Assembly (NCBI GenBank): GCA_023381945.1
Contig: JAMCQY010000431.1
Span: 1 to 14,307 of the forward strand
Source of the DNA: Deltaproteobacteria bacterium
Lineage (GTDB): Bacteria > Desulfobacterota > Desulfobaccia > Desulfobaccales > 0-14-0-80-60-11
DNA length: 14,307 nucleotides
Direction: 5' to 3'
Translations under genes and position numbers: made by a program
In this document: piece by piece, positions 7,224 through 14,041 of the stretch
Position numbering within the stretch: position 1 is the stretch's first letter
How the letters are laid out: each line of letters begins with the position of its first letter
The notes under the pieces: model-generated
The model's database searches: none
The model's input: the letters and a program-made list of their open reading frames with translations, nothing else
Told to the model about the DNA's origin: nothing

Positions 7224-8251
7224 GGCTGCACCTCTTTCACGGAATAGGCGGCCTTCTCAGCCTGCTCCTTCTTGAAGCCGTTCCACAGCTTGACCATGAT
7301 GACTACGCACATTCCCAGGGCAGCGCTCATCACCAGCCAAGCAGCGGCGGTGTTCATTTGGAATTGTTTCAGGGCAACCGAAGAACCTGCCAGGATGATC
7401 ATGATGGCGAAGAGCAGGCGGATGCCGTAGCCCCGGATGTATTTGACTGCGGTGACGCCGACCTGGGCCCCGATGGCCGCGCCGATTAACATCAAGACAG
7501 CGGCGACGATTTCGACGCGAGCCTTAACCCCATAAGTGAAGCAGCCATAAGCCCCGGAAAAGAGGACCGAGAACAGATCGGTGCCCACCGCAATGGCCGT
7601 GGGGCAGCCGATGAGGTAAATCAAGGCGGGCATGCGGATGAAGCCGCCGCCGACGCCCAGGAGACCGGAGAGCCAACCCGTAAAGAGAAATACCCCGCAC
7701 ACCGTCCACAGGGAAATGGTGATCCCCGAGGCCGGAAAATGGATCATGGGCGGAATGTTCCAGGACTTTTTAGCAGGTGGAGTCACCCCGGACCGCGCCG
7801 CCGCTGCTACTTTGGCGGCCTGGGCTGCCGCCCGCTTATCTTTGGTCATGTAGTCATAAAGCATATAAATGCCCAGACCGAAAAGCAGGAACATGTATAA
7901 ATAACGCACCACCGGTCCGGCTATGCCCAACTTGGTCAGCCACATGACATTCTGGGCGCCGATCTCCACCCCGACGACCGAACCGGCGATGGACAGCAGT
8001 CCCAACTTCATGTCCACGTTGCCCATTTTGCGATGTTTGGCGGTGGCCACGATGGATTTGCCGAAGATATGAGCCAGATCGGTGCCGATGGCATAGGCCA
8101 TGGGGAATCCGAATATGTTTAGGGCCGGGGTCACCACCCAGGCGCCGCCGACTCCGAAGAAGCCTCCCAGGACGCCCACAGAAAAACCGATGGCAATAAG
8201 AATGAGGGCGTTGAATTGCATGTCGGCGATGGGCAGATAAATATCAAACAT
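7220..8251 (-). CDS. TauE/SafE-family permease (343 aa, inner membrane)
   Basis: A polytopic membrane protein with two similar halves, as in the sulfite/organosulfonate exporter family (former DUF81). The first half carries GGFFGVGGAWVVTPALN then YAIGTDLAHIF (29-63); the second carries SGLLGVGGGFIRMPALI then IAVGTDLFSVLF (195-231). About eight membrane helices can be traced. Between the halves, residues ~136-165 form a positively charged, alanine-rich cytoplasmic loop, longer than in minimal family members. Members export sulfite, sulfoacetate or related anions (family knowledge); the substrate here is unknown, though a sulfur anion would suit a sulfur-cycling anaerobe. AGGAG lies nine bases before the ATG at 8251. 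The 94-aa membrane gene ends 22 bp upstream, and the stress protein gene overlaps its stop codon. Confidence 0.93.
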   Translation of the reverse strand: MFDIYLPIADMQFNALILIAIGFSVGVLGGFFGVGGAWVVTPALNIFGFPMAYAIGTDLAHIFGKSIVATAKHRKMGNVDMKLGLLSIAGSVVGVEIGAQNVMWLTKLGIAGPVVRYLYMFLLFGLGIYMLYDYMTKDKRAAAQAAKVAAAARSGVTPPAKKSWNIPPMIHFPASGITISLWTVCGVFLFTGWLSGLLGVGGGFIRMPALIYLIGCPTAIAVGTDLFSVLFSGAYGCFTYGVKARVEIVAAVLMLIGAAIGAQVGVTAVKYIRGYGIRLLFAIMIILAGSSVALKQFQMNTAAAWLVMSAALGMCVVIMVKLWNGFKKEQAEKAAYSVKEVQP

Positions 8252-8273
8252 GGCGCTGTTCTCCTATCCCGTT

Positions 8274-8558
8274 TTATTCGTGGTGCTCGATCTTGTGGAC
8301 TTCCATGCCGATCATCTTCAAGATGACGTCGGTGACCAGGGCGATGGCGAAACCCAAAAGTCCCATCAGCACCGTGACGATGGTAGCATAAACCCAGAGG
8401 TTGTCGTTGTACCACTGGGCGAAGAAATAGTTGAAGCCACTCAGTTTCGACAGGTCGACTTTCTTTTCCAGCAGCTCTGCCTTTTCTGAGGCGGCCCAGA
8501 CCAGGGCTGGCACGCCCAGCAACAATAAGTTAAGGATGATTGCCGAAATCTTCTTCAC
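8274..8558 (-). CDS. small membrane protein of the TauE unit (94 aa)
   Basis: Residues 1-22 (MKKISAIILNLLLLGVPALVWA then a small-residue site) look like a signal peptide or first membrane helix. A polar stretch with KVDLSKLSGFNYFFAQWYNDN follows, and a second helix spans ~52-77 (LWVYATIVTVLMGLLGFAIALVTD, residues 54-77). The tail is His/Glu-rich (HKIEHHE). No enzymatic motif is visible. The start is GTG at 8558-8556, chosen because GGGAGGTGA lies six bases before it and the hydrophobic stretch begins immediately. It is the first gene after the sigma-54 promoter and lies 22 bp ahead of the permease gene, so it may be a permease subunit or assembly factor (inference). I recognise no named family. 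Confidence 0.85.
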   Translation of the reverse strand: MKKISAIILNLLLLGVPALVWAASEKAELLEKKVDLSKLSGFNYFFAQWYNDNLWVYATIVTVLMGLLGFAIALVTDVILKMIGMEVHKIEHHE

Positions 8559-8639
8559 TGTTGTTCACCTCCCTCGGAAATTTCACTGTTTCAAAAACCC
8601 GGGAAGGCGCACTTCCAGGGTTGGGTTCTTACCTATATT

Positions 8640-8655
8640 GGCAATGCCCGTGCCA
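8640..8655 (-). promoter_or_regulatory. sigma-54 (-24/-12) promoter for the TauE unit
   Basis: Read on the minus strand from 8655 downward, the bases are TGGCACG-GGCA-TTGC, an exact fit to the core consensus TGGCACG-N4-TTGC, with both the invariant -24 GG and the -12 GC. Transcription would start near 8629, leaving a leader of about 70 nt before the GTG at 8558. Sigma-54 promoters need an ATP-dependent activator; none is encoded in the window. Confidence 0.82.
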
Positions 8656-8760
8656 AGGCCGCGGCGAAACTGGCGGTGGGATAACTATCTGTAACTTCGA
8701 GGTATCTATCTGGCATGGGAATTTCTGTCCCGCCCGGGTAAGAATTTCTCTGTCAGGATT

Positions 8761-8777
8761 TTTTACAAGTTGTAAAA
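8761..8777. promoter_or_regulatory. 17-bp palindrome, candidate activator-binding site for the sigma-54 promoter
   Basis: TTTTACAA (8761-8768) and TTGTAAAA (8770-8777) flank one central base. The dyad continues imperfectly outward (TCTCTGTC on the left, GACACTGAGA on the right). The site lies about 106 bp upstream of the -24 element, within the distance usual for enhancer sites of sigma-54 activators (established knowledge). The role as operator is inferred. Confidence 0.6.
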
Positions 8778-9037
8778 CCGACACTGAGATATTTTTGGCA
8801 GCAGCAACTCGGGAAAAGATCAAGATTCAACCCAAAAACTGGGTGAGATGGCCGTGGTTCGGGGTTTTTCGGAGAGAATGTCCTGGAGGTGGAAAATCTG
8901 ACAGGAAACCCTTTTATTTATGCTGGCATGGCTCCAGGGTTTCGTTGGATGAGACTGCCGCCTCGGGTTCAGACATGGTAAAGAGGAGTTCATCCTGCTC
9001 GTTTATACCGGCACATGAACTCAAAGTCCTCCCCTTT
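8778..9037. other. intergenic stretch without a gene
   Basis: With the promoter and palindrome, this completes the 479-bp gap 8559-9037. I find no plausible gene. Two overlapping stem options are present: CCTGGAG (8882-8888) with CTCCAGG (8932-8938), and AAACCC (8906-8911) with GGGTTT (8937-8942). They share two bases, so they exclude each other or form a pseudoknot-like layout. No clear terminator for the 9038 gene is seen. Confidence 0.5.
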
Positions 9038-9655
9038 TCAGAAGGGTGATTGGGCAATCAGCTTCTTGCCGGTGTATTCGGCCACGTCGGCCAGGCCGTC
9101 CAGGGGCATAAAAAGGCTGGCGTTCGCGGCAAAGAGGCAGGTTACGGAAGCGGGAAAATCCTCGTCCGCCAGATTGAAGATATAGTAAAGGGGAATCCGG
9201 GGCAGGGGCCACAGTGTGAAGGAAAAATCACCGCTCAGGGCGTCATGGTTAATCTGCCCGGAGAACATCGAGACGAGCAGGTCCCGGTGGGCCTGTATGG
9301 CGTTGACGTGGGGAACCAGTATCTGCTCGGCATTGGCGGCAAAGGCCGCCTGGTAAGGCATGCTGTTCGGCAGATCCTTAAAGGCTTTGAGGGGCTGCAA
9401 TTGGACCGGCAAATCGGGCACGCGGCTGGCATACATGGCGATGAGCAGGCCTTCCGGGCCGGAGGCTGATTTCCCCGAAAGCAAAATATCGGCCGGGGTC
9501 AAAGTGCAGTCCTCACCAAAGGCTTGGAAGCGGAGGCCGTCGCGGCCGGATTGGGCTGGCAGACAGGCGGCCAGGTCTTCTTCGGACCTGGCCCAGGCCT
9601 GCGCTAAATATTCGTTTCTGATCTGGAGATAGGCTTGGCTCATCATAGTCCCCAT
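9038..9655 (-). CDS. DUF3786-like protein (205 aa or slightly shorter)
   Basis: A soluble protein matching my knowledge of DUF3786, a domain found mainly in strict anaerobes. Visible hallmarks are the central LxxFKDLPNSMPYQAAF (89-105), a run of helices with HVNAI, then SGDFSFTLWPLPRIPLYYIF (141-160), the acidic ADEDFPASVTCLF (163-175), and a final helix-rich part with MPLDGLADVAEYTGKKLI. The biochemical role of the family is unknown; members often lie near corrinoid or one-carbon genes. No Cys cluster or membrane segment is present. The start is uncertain: the ATG at 9655 has only a distant GAGG, while GGGGA lies five bases before the ATG at 9643 (residue 5), which I find at least as likely. 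The PurN-like gene ends 135 bp upstream and may be co-transcribed. Confidence 0.85.
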   Translation of the reverse strand: MGTMMSQAYLQIRNEYLAQAWARSEEDLAACLPAQSGRDGLRFQAFGEDCTLTPADILLSGKSASGPEGLLIAMYASRVPDLPVQLQPLKAFKDLPNSMPYQAAFAANAEQILVPHVNAIQAHRDLLVSMFSGQINHDALSGDFSFTLWPLPRIPLYYIFNLADEDFPASVTCLFAANASLFMPLDGLADVAEYTGKKLIAQSPF

Positions 9656-9790
9656 CTTGGAGAATACACCTCGAATTGAGATGGCAGCATATCACAATTT
9701 TAGCGGGAAATCGGCGAAGAACTTATAATTGATTTCGGATGCAGAAAACCGTGGGAAAGACGTATCTGTTGCATGTAATACCTTTCTAGA

Positions 9791-10459
9791 TTACTTTGCT
9801 TCCGGCATCAGCAGGCCTTGCAGCTCTGCGGTCTCATACACCACTTCTGCGCCGACCAGCCTCACCTGTTCCTGCACGACGTAGTTTAGCACCCGGGACT
9901 GCCATTCGTGTTCGACACGGTTGACCCTGGCCGCCAAGGTTTCCGGGGTATCCTCCGGCTCAATTGGCACGGGCAGCGCGAAAAATACCGGACCCCGGTC
10001 GTATTTCTCGTCGACAAAGTGCATGGTGACCGCGCTGTGGGTAATCTCCCCGCGGTGATAGGCTGCCATCACCGTTTCGTGAACATGGTGTCCGTAAAGT
10101 TTCGGCCCGCCAAACCGGGGCAAAGGACCGGGATGGATATTAATCGTCCGCGCCGGGTCAAGGCCTGCCACCAGTTTCAGCCAGCCGGAGAGCATGACAT
10201 AATCAGCGTTGAAATACTTGACAAAGTTTTGATAGCCCCGGGCCAGGTAAGGACCAACCCAATATTGGGCGGGTATTCCGAGAGCTTTGGCCTTCTGCCA
10301 AACACCGCCGCCAAAATGGTTGGTGATGACTGCACAAATCCAGGCACCTAAAATTGGCGGCCCGGTCCGCGCCGCCCTTGCCATGGTCTCAAATCCAGAG
10401 CCGCCGCCGGTTTTGGTCCCGGAAGCAAAAACCAGAATATTTGGCTTAGTCTTTGCCAT
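9791..10459 (-). CDS. PurN-like formyltransferase (222 aa)
   Basis: Formyltransferase fold of the phosphoribosylglycinamide formyltransferase group, which moves a formyl group from 10-formyltetrahydrofolate to an amine (in purine synthesis, GAR to FGAR). The catalytic triad of the family is present: N107 and H109 in TINIHPGPLPRFGG, and D154 in VDEKYDRGPVF. The C-terminal helix motif EDTPETLAARVNRVEHEW also fits. The N-terminal loop reads FASGTKTGGGSGFETM, longer and more glycine-rich than in classical PurN, which marks a divergent branch; the substrate may therefore not be GAR. I chose the ATG at 10459 because ILVFASG is the first strand of the domain and AAGG lies nine bases upstream. The frame stays open to 10594, but the extra 45 residues have no family counterpart, and their first in-frame alternative ATG (10486) lies in a palindrome. 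It is followed by the DUF3786-like gene. Confidence 0.88.
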   Translation of the reverse strand: MAKTKPNILVFASGTKTGGGSGFETMARAARTGPPILGAWICAVITNHFGGGVWQKAKALGIPAQYWVGPYLARGYQNFVKYFNADYVMLSGWLKLVAGLDPARTINIHPGPLPRFGGPKLYGHHVHETVMAAYHRGEITHSAVTMHFVDEKYDRGPVFFALPVPIEPEDTPETLAARVNRVEHEWQSRVLNYVVQEQVRLVGAEVVYETAELQGLLMPEAK

Positions 10460-10475
10460 AACCCCATCCCTTTTC

Positions 10476-10581
10476 GGCTTATTCATAAGCCATCGCCCTG
10501 ATAAGAGCAAGGCCTCCGGTTCATAATTTTTTTTAGGGATTGAGGGGCATTCGCCCTTCAAGCCGTCCAAGTCCGGAGGCC
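10476..10581 (-). promoter_or_regulatory. structured leader upstream of the PurN-like gene
   Basis: Three potential stems in the ~120 nt before the start codon. Outer stem: GGCCTCCGG (10581-10573) with CCGGAGGCC (10519-10511), nine perfect pairs. Inside it is an 8-pair hairpin, TGAAGGGC (10560-10553) with GCCCCTCA (10548-10541), one G-U pair, closing a GAAT loop, followed by an A8 run. Third, next to the gene, is GGCTTAT (10491... read as its complement) at 10476-10482 with 10485-10491, which encloses an ATG. It does not match a riboswitch class I can recall, including the ZTP motif. It could be a regulatory RNA leader or simply coincidental palindromes. Confidence 0.4.
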
Positions 10582-10594
10582 GTCGCAATGCCAT

Positions 10595-11020
10595 CTAATT
10601 ATAAAAGATGGCAATTTGATGGCTTTTTATACCTAAGCACACAATGGCTAAATTTGTTAAGGACGATTGACCGGGATTATTCGAGTTTGGACATGGGGTT
10701 TAAACCGGTTTCAGGGACCTGACTGGGGGGACTCCTAATAATTCTTATTACGGAAGCCTAATCCTTTTGTCAACTTCCTGATAGCAAAGATTTTCCTGCA
10801 GATAGTCCCCCTAAAAATTTGGAAAGGTCAATCTACTTTTTTTTTGTACATTTCAGGTCCTTAAGGGCGGAAATACTTTTTGCAACCTGCGCCAATCGAA
10901 GTTGAAGTTATGGCCGGCAAAAGAGCCTTCCGGATAATGCACTTCTGGGAACCACCACTATCTAACCTCACGTCCTCAGGCACATTTCAGGACTTCATGC
11001 CTCGAATTTTTAAAGATACA
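10595..11020. other. intergenic stretch, possible decayed sequence
   Basis: No intact gene is visible. GATGGC-type half-sites occur several times at 10592-10624. An 8-bp inverted repeat, GGGGGACT (10726-10733) with AGTCCCCC (10804-10811), spans 86 bp. ACATTTCAGG occurs twice in the same direction (near 10848 and 10982). A short protein-like minus-strand frame (10853-10957) lies between those two copies. No convincing promoter was found. Confidence 0.45.
10853..10957 (-). pseudogene. possible remnant of a protein-coding gene (34 codons)
   Basis: Between an in-frame TAG and a TGA the minus strand reads WWFPEVHYPEGSFAGHNF... ending RRLQKVFPPLRT. This has the composition of a real protein (aromatic residues, HYPEGSFAGHNF) rather than random GC-rich frame noise, but there is no start codon or ribosome-binding site, and upstream frames are stopped. 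I cannot name a family. It may be the tail of a decayed gene; chance is not excluded. Confidence 0.2.
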
Positions 11021-11126
11021 GCATAGATCGCACTAGGCAAAATTGCTAGTCTATGCTTATCAAAAATATCAATGCAGTTGATATATTTCGTTAATAACGA
11101 ATCATTATTTTATTGGAAATATCAAC
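11021..11126. repeat. cluster of palindromes in the AT-rich upstream region of the deacetylase gene
   Basis: GCATAG (11021-11026) with CTATGC (11051-11056) enclose ACTAG/CTAGT arms around CAAAATTG (11032-11050). ATATCAA (11066-11072) and TTGATAT (11078-11084) form a perfect dyad, and a third ATATCAA copy is at 11119-11125. TTCGTTA-A-TAACGAA (11087-11101) is a perfect 15-bp palindrome. The next ~220 bp up to the start codon are also AT-rich and hold no further gene. Operators or a horizontally acquired promoter region are possible. Confidence 0.5.
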
Positions 11127-11346
11127 CTTTTTCATTAGCCATAAAGAAACATCCGTTATCATTAATTAGGTACAAAAGCCCAATTGCACCTTTATAACGT
11201 TGTATTATTTTATGATTGAAATGAAATTTGGGCCTCAATTGATTAGCGAGAAAGAGATCGCTTTACATTTTTTGTGTGAAAGAAAGGATGTCTTTTTGCT
11301 CGGAGAAAGGATGCGAATTCTAGAAAAAATAGGAGGTTTTACCATC

Positions 11347-13980
11347 ATGCAACTCAGGTTCTTCTTCAAAATCATGGTACTTTTCGTCTTGTTTGCCGCG
11401 TTTTCCACCACGGCGCAAAGCGCTCAACCATGGCCAGGAGTAACTATTGTCTTTGATGATGGCTATTCATCGTTGAATAGCCTCGCGCGCCCGTTGTTCA
11501 AGAGCAATAATATAGTAGCCACGACGTGTCCTGTCGTAGGTTCGATCGGCGCCTCTGGGATGGTCACCTGGGACGGCCTGCGGGATCTGAAGTCAGATGG
11601 CTGGGAAATTGGCAGTCATAGCTTGACGCATCCCGACCTCACCACCCTCACCCCCTCCCAGTTGGACAACGAATTGAGCCAGTCTAAGTCTCTTCTGGAA
11701 ACCAACCTGAGTATCCAAGTTCATACTTTTGCTATTCCCTTAGGGGCCTACGACCAAAAAGTGCTAAGCGCCATCGCTCAATATTACAACTTCGCGCGCA
11801 ATGTCAATGTCCCTTTTAGTAACAACCCTCTGCCACCCATCCCTTATACGGTAAACTGCCTTGAAATTCTCGGCTCTACCACTCCGCAGCAAGTAGAAGA
11901 TTGGATCGAGGCCGCCCGGATTAAGGGAGACTGGGTTGTACTCACTTTCCACGAAATTATCCAGGGCGATTCCGATCCCCAACTTGATTATTCTTATGGA
12001 ACTAATCAACTTACAACGATCCTGCAGTATATCCAGACTAAGGGTTATCCCACCCCGACCTTTACCAGCGTCTTCAAACAATTTCCTCCCACGGCCAATG
12101 CCGGAGCGAACCAGACGGTGAATCTCGGAGCTACAGCGACTCTGAATGGGGATGCCAGTTCTGATCCCTGCGCCCAATCTCCCCTGACCTTTGCCTGGAA
12201 TTTTAAATCCAAGCCGGCCGAAAGCGGCGTCACTCTCAGCGGCGCCAATACCGTCAACCCTTCTTTTACCCCGGACAAGGAGGGAGATTATGTAGTGCAA
12301 TTACAGGTTACCAACAGCCTGGGAGTTATGAGCCAGGCGGCCACGGTCACCGTTAGCACCAGCGCGCCGAGCAATTCTCCGCCGGTGGCCAATGCCGGCT
12401 CCGCCCAAACCGTGGCACTGGGTGCCCTGGTCACCCTGGACGGCTCCCTCAGTTCCGACCCCGACGGGAATCCCATAACCTATGCCTGGAGTATCACCTC
12501 CAAACCGGATGGCAGCACTGCCGTTCTTTCAGACGCCACCCTGGTGAAACCCTCTTTTACCGCTGACAAGGACGGCAATTATGTGCTGCAATTGATGGTC
12601 ACTGACTCTAATGCCGCGGCCAGCACTCCGGCCACCGTCATCATCAGCACCCGCAATTCCGCCCCGGTGGCCAATGCCGGTCCCGACCAAACGTCGCGTC
12701 ACGGCGCTACCATCACCCTGGATGGCTCCCGCAGTTTCGACCCCGACGCTGATTCCATAAACGCTATCTGGAGCTTTACTTACAAACCGGCGGGAAGCAC
12801 TGCGGTTCTCAATAACATAACCTACGGGAACCCTAGCTTTACGGTTGATAAGGCTGGAATCTATGTGGTGCAGTTAATCGCCACTGATCCAAAAGGTGCG
12901 GTCAGCACCCCGGACACCGTCACCATCGTCTCCCAAAATTCTCCCCCGGTGGCCAATGCCGGTCCCCCACAAACAGTGACTAAGGGGGCTGTTGTCACCC
13001 TGGACGGCTCCGGCAGTTCCGACCCCGATGGTGACTCCTTAACCTATGCCTGGACGTTCACCTCCAAACCGACGGGGAGCACGGCAACCCTCTCGGACCC
13101 CACCGCCGCGAAACCCACTTTTGCAGCCGATAAAACCGGAAATTATGTGGCGCAGCTGATCGTCACTGATTCTCTTGGCGCCGTCAGCGGTCAGGCCAAT
13201 GTCACCATCACCTCCAACCTCAGCGGCAATTACCGGCTCTTCTGGCGGAACGGCGCGACGGGCCAAAATGCCTTCTGGAACATGAATGGCGTGACTCTGA
13301 CCGGGACTGCCATGCTGCCCAGCGTCGACGCCGCTTCGGGCTGGCAGGTTTTGGGGGTTGGCGACTTCAACGGTGACGGTGAGCGCGACCTTCTCTGGCG
13401 GAACGGCTTGTCGGGCCAAAATGCCGTCTGGTACATGAACGGGGGGACTCTGACCGGTTCTGCGCTCCTGCCTAGCCTGCCCCCCAATTCGGGCTGGCAA
13501 ATTGTGGGAGTTGCTGACTTCAATGGGGACAACAAGCCTGACATCCTTTGGCGGCACGCTTCGGGCCAAAACGCCGTCTGGTATATGAATGGAGTGACTC
13601 TGACGGGAACTGCATCCCTGCCCAGTGTCGACCCCGCCTCGGGCTGGCAGATTGTAGGAGTCGCCGACTTCAACGCTGACGGTAAGCCCGACCTCTTGTG
13701 GCGGAACGGCTTGACGGGCCAAAATGCCCTCTGGTACATGAACGGGGTGACTCTGACCGGGACCGCCTTCCTGCCTAGCCTACCCCCCAATTCGGGCTGG
13801 CAGATTGTCGGAGTCGCCGATTTCAATGGTGACGGTAAGCCCGACCTCTTGTGGCGGAACAGCCTGTCGGGCCAAAATGGCTTCTGGTACATGGATGGCG
13901 TGACTCTTTCCGGGTCTGCCTTCATAACCAGCCTCGACGCCGCCTCCGGTTGGGTGATCCAGGGACGAACCACTGAGTGA
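11347..13980 (+). CDS. secreted NodB polysaccharide deacetylase with PKD-like and WYMNG/FG-GAP-like repeats (877 aa)
   Basis: A signal peptide (MQLRFFFKIMVLFVLFAAFS then TTAQSA, cleavage near residue 26) is followed by a NodB domain (~30-245). Motif 1 is FDDGY with D37/D38, motif 2 is H91-x3-H95 (GSHSLTHPDL), the motif 3 counterpart is AIPLGAYD (129-136), and motif 5 is LTFHEI with H202. The metal triad Asp-His-His is complete, so hydrolysis of N- or O-acetyl groups on a polysaccharide is plausible. Four PKD-like domains follow (from residues 247, 345, 439, 533), each starting PPVANAG-type and containing SSDPDG and a YAW strand. The C-terminus (629-877) holds five ~51-residue units with LLWRN, SGQNAVWYMNG, SGWQIVGVADFNGDGKPD. 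No membrane anchor or sorting signal is visible, so secretion or surface adhesion is inferred. The start at 11347 is chosen because it directly precedes the signal peptide and AGGAGG lies ten bases upstream; the frame stays open to 11200 without meaning. Confidence 0.92.
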   Translation: MQLRFFFKIMVLFVLFAAFSTTAQSAQPWPGVTIVFDDGYSSLNSLARPLFKSNNIVATTCPVVGSIGASGMVTWDGLRDLKSDGWEIGSHSLTHPDLTTLTPSQLDNELSQSKSLLETNLSIQVHTFAIPLGAYDQKVLSAIAQYYNFARNVNVPFSNNPLPPIPYTVNCLEILGSTTPQQVEDWIEAARIKGDWVVLTFHEIIQGDSDPQLDYSYGTNQLTTILQYIQTKGYPTPTFTSVFKQFPPTANAGANQTVNLGATATLNGDASSDPCAQSPLTFAWNFKSKPAESGVTLSGANTVNPSFTPDKEGDYVVQLQVTNSLGVMSQAATVTVSTSAPSNSPPVANAGSAQTVALGALVTLDGSLSSDPDGNPITYAWSITSKPDGSTAVLSDATLVKPSFTADKDGNYVLQLMVTDSNAAASTPATVIISTRNSAPVANAGPDQTSRHGATITLDGSRSFDPDADSINAIWSFTYKPAGSTAVLNNITYGNPSFTVDKAGIYVVQLIATDPKGAVSTPDTVTIVSQNSPPVANAGPPQTVTKGAVVTLDGSGSSDPDGDSLTYAWTFTSKPTGSTATLSDPTAAKPTFAADKTGNYVAQLIVTDSLGAVSGQANVTITSNLSGNYRLFWRNGATGQNAFWNMNGVTLTGTAMLPSVDAASGWQVLGVGDFNGDGERDLLWRNGLSGQNAVWYMNGGTLTGSALLPSLPPNSGWQIVGVADFNGDNKPDILWRHASGQNAVWYMNGVTLTGTASLPSVDPASGWQIVGVADFNADGKPDLLWRNGLTGQNALWYMNGVTLTGTAFLPSLPPNSGWQIVGVADFNGDGKPDLLWRNSLSGQNGFWYMDGVTLSGSAFITSLDAASGWVIQGRTTE
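12085..13215 (+). repeat. four tandem PKD-like domain repeats inside the deacetylase gene
   Basis: Units begin at 12085, 12379, 12661 and 12943, i.e. 294, 282 and 282 bp apart. Each encodes ANAG...QTV, a VTLDGS-type strand, SSDPDGD, YAW, SKP.GSTA, PSFTADK.G.YV.QL.VTD. The first unit is most divergent: it has SSDPCAQSPL where the others have SDPDG-like Asp-rich loops. Confidence 0.85.
13237..13977 (+). repeat. five near-identical ~153-bp repeats encoding a propeller-like domain
   Basis: Units start with the (L/I/F)WR codons at about 13237, 13390, 13543, 13693 and 13846, spacing 153, 153, 150 and 153 bp. The third unit lacks one codon (RHASGQN instead of RNGLSGQN). Units 1, 3 and 5 carry S(V/L)D(A/P)ASGW, while units 2 and 4 carry SLPPNSGW, an alternating pattern. 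Four linkers keep a Ca-binding-like DFN(G/A)D(G/N)x(R/P)D loop. Confidence 0.88.
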
Positions 13981-14005
13981 GGAAAACCGGATTTGCGTGT
14001 TCTGG

Positions 14006-14041
14006 GCAGCGACTCCGTTGGATTCTCAATGGAGTCGCTGC
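14006..14041 (+). terminator. rho-independent terminator of the deacetylase gene
   Basis: GCAGCGACTCC (14006-14016) pairs perfectly with GGAGTCGCTGC (14031-14041). Four more pairs (one G-U) can extend the stem inward, leaving a 6-nt loop. A short TTTG follows. It begins 25 bp after the stop codon. Confidence 0.8.

Noticed and set aside
8711..8728. Plus-strand TGGCATG-like -24 element
   Set aside because: The -12 GC is absent, and no plus-strand gene follows.
8540..9049. 169-codon open frame on the plus strand across the intergenic region
   Set aside because: It overlaps the start of the 94-aa gene and the sigma-54 promoter, and its translation shows no domain-like pattern.
10460..10594. 45-residue N-terminal extension of the PurN-like protein
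   Set aside because: The domain starts directly after the ATG at 10459, the extension has no family counterpart, and the stretch instead shows stems in the nucleotide sequence.
10460..10594. ZTP (pfl) riboswitch upstream of the PurN-like gene
   Set aside because: The gene type would fit, but I could not place the conserved pfl core bases in the sequence.
11200..11346. 49-residue N-terminal extension of the deacetylase
   Set aside because: It would bury the signal peptide; AGGAGG ten bases before 11347 supports the internal start.
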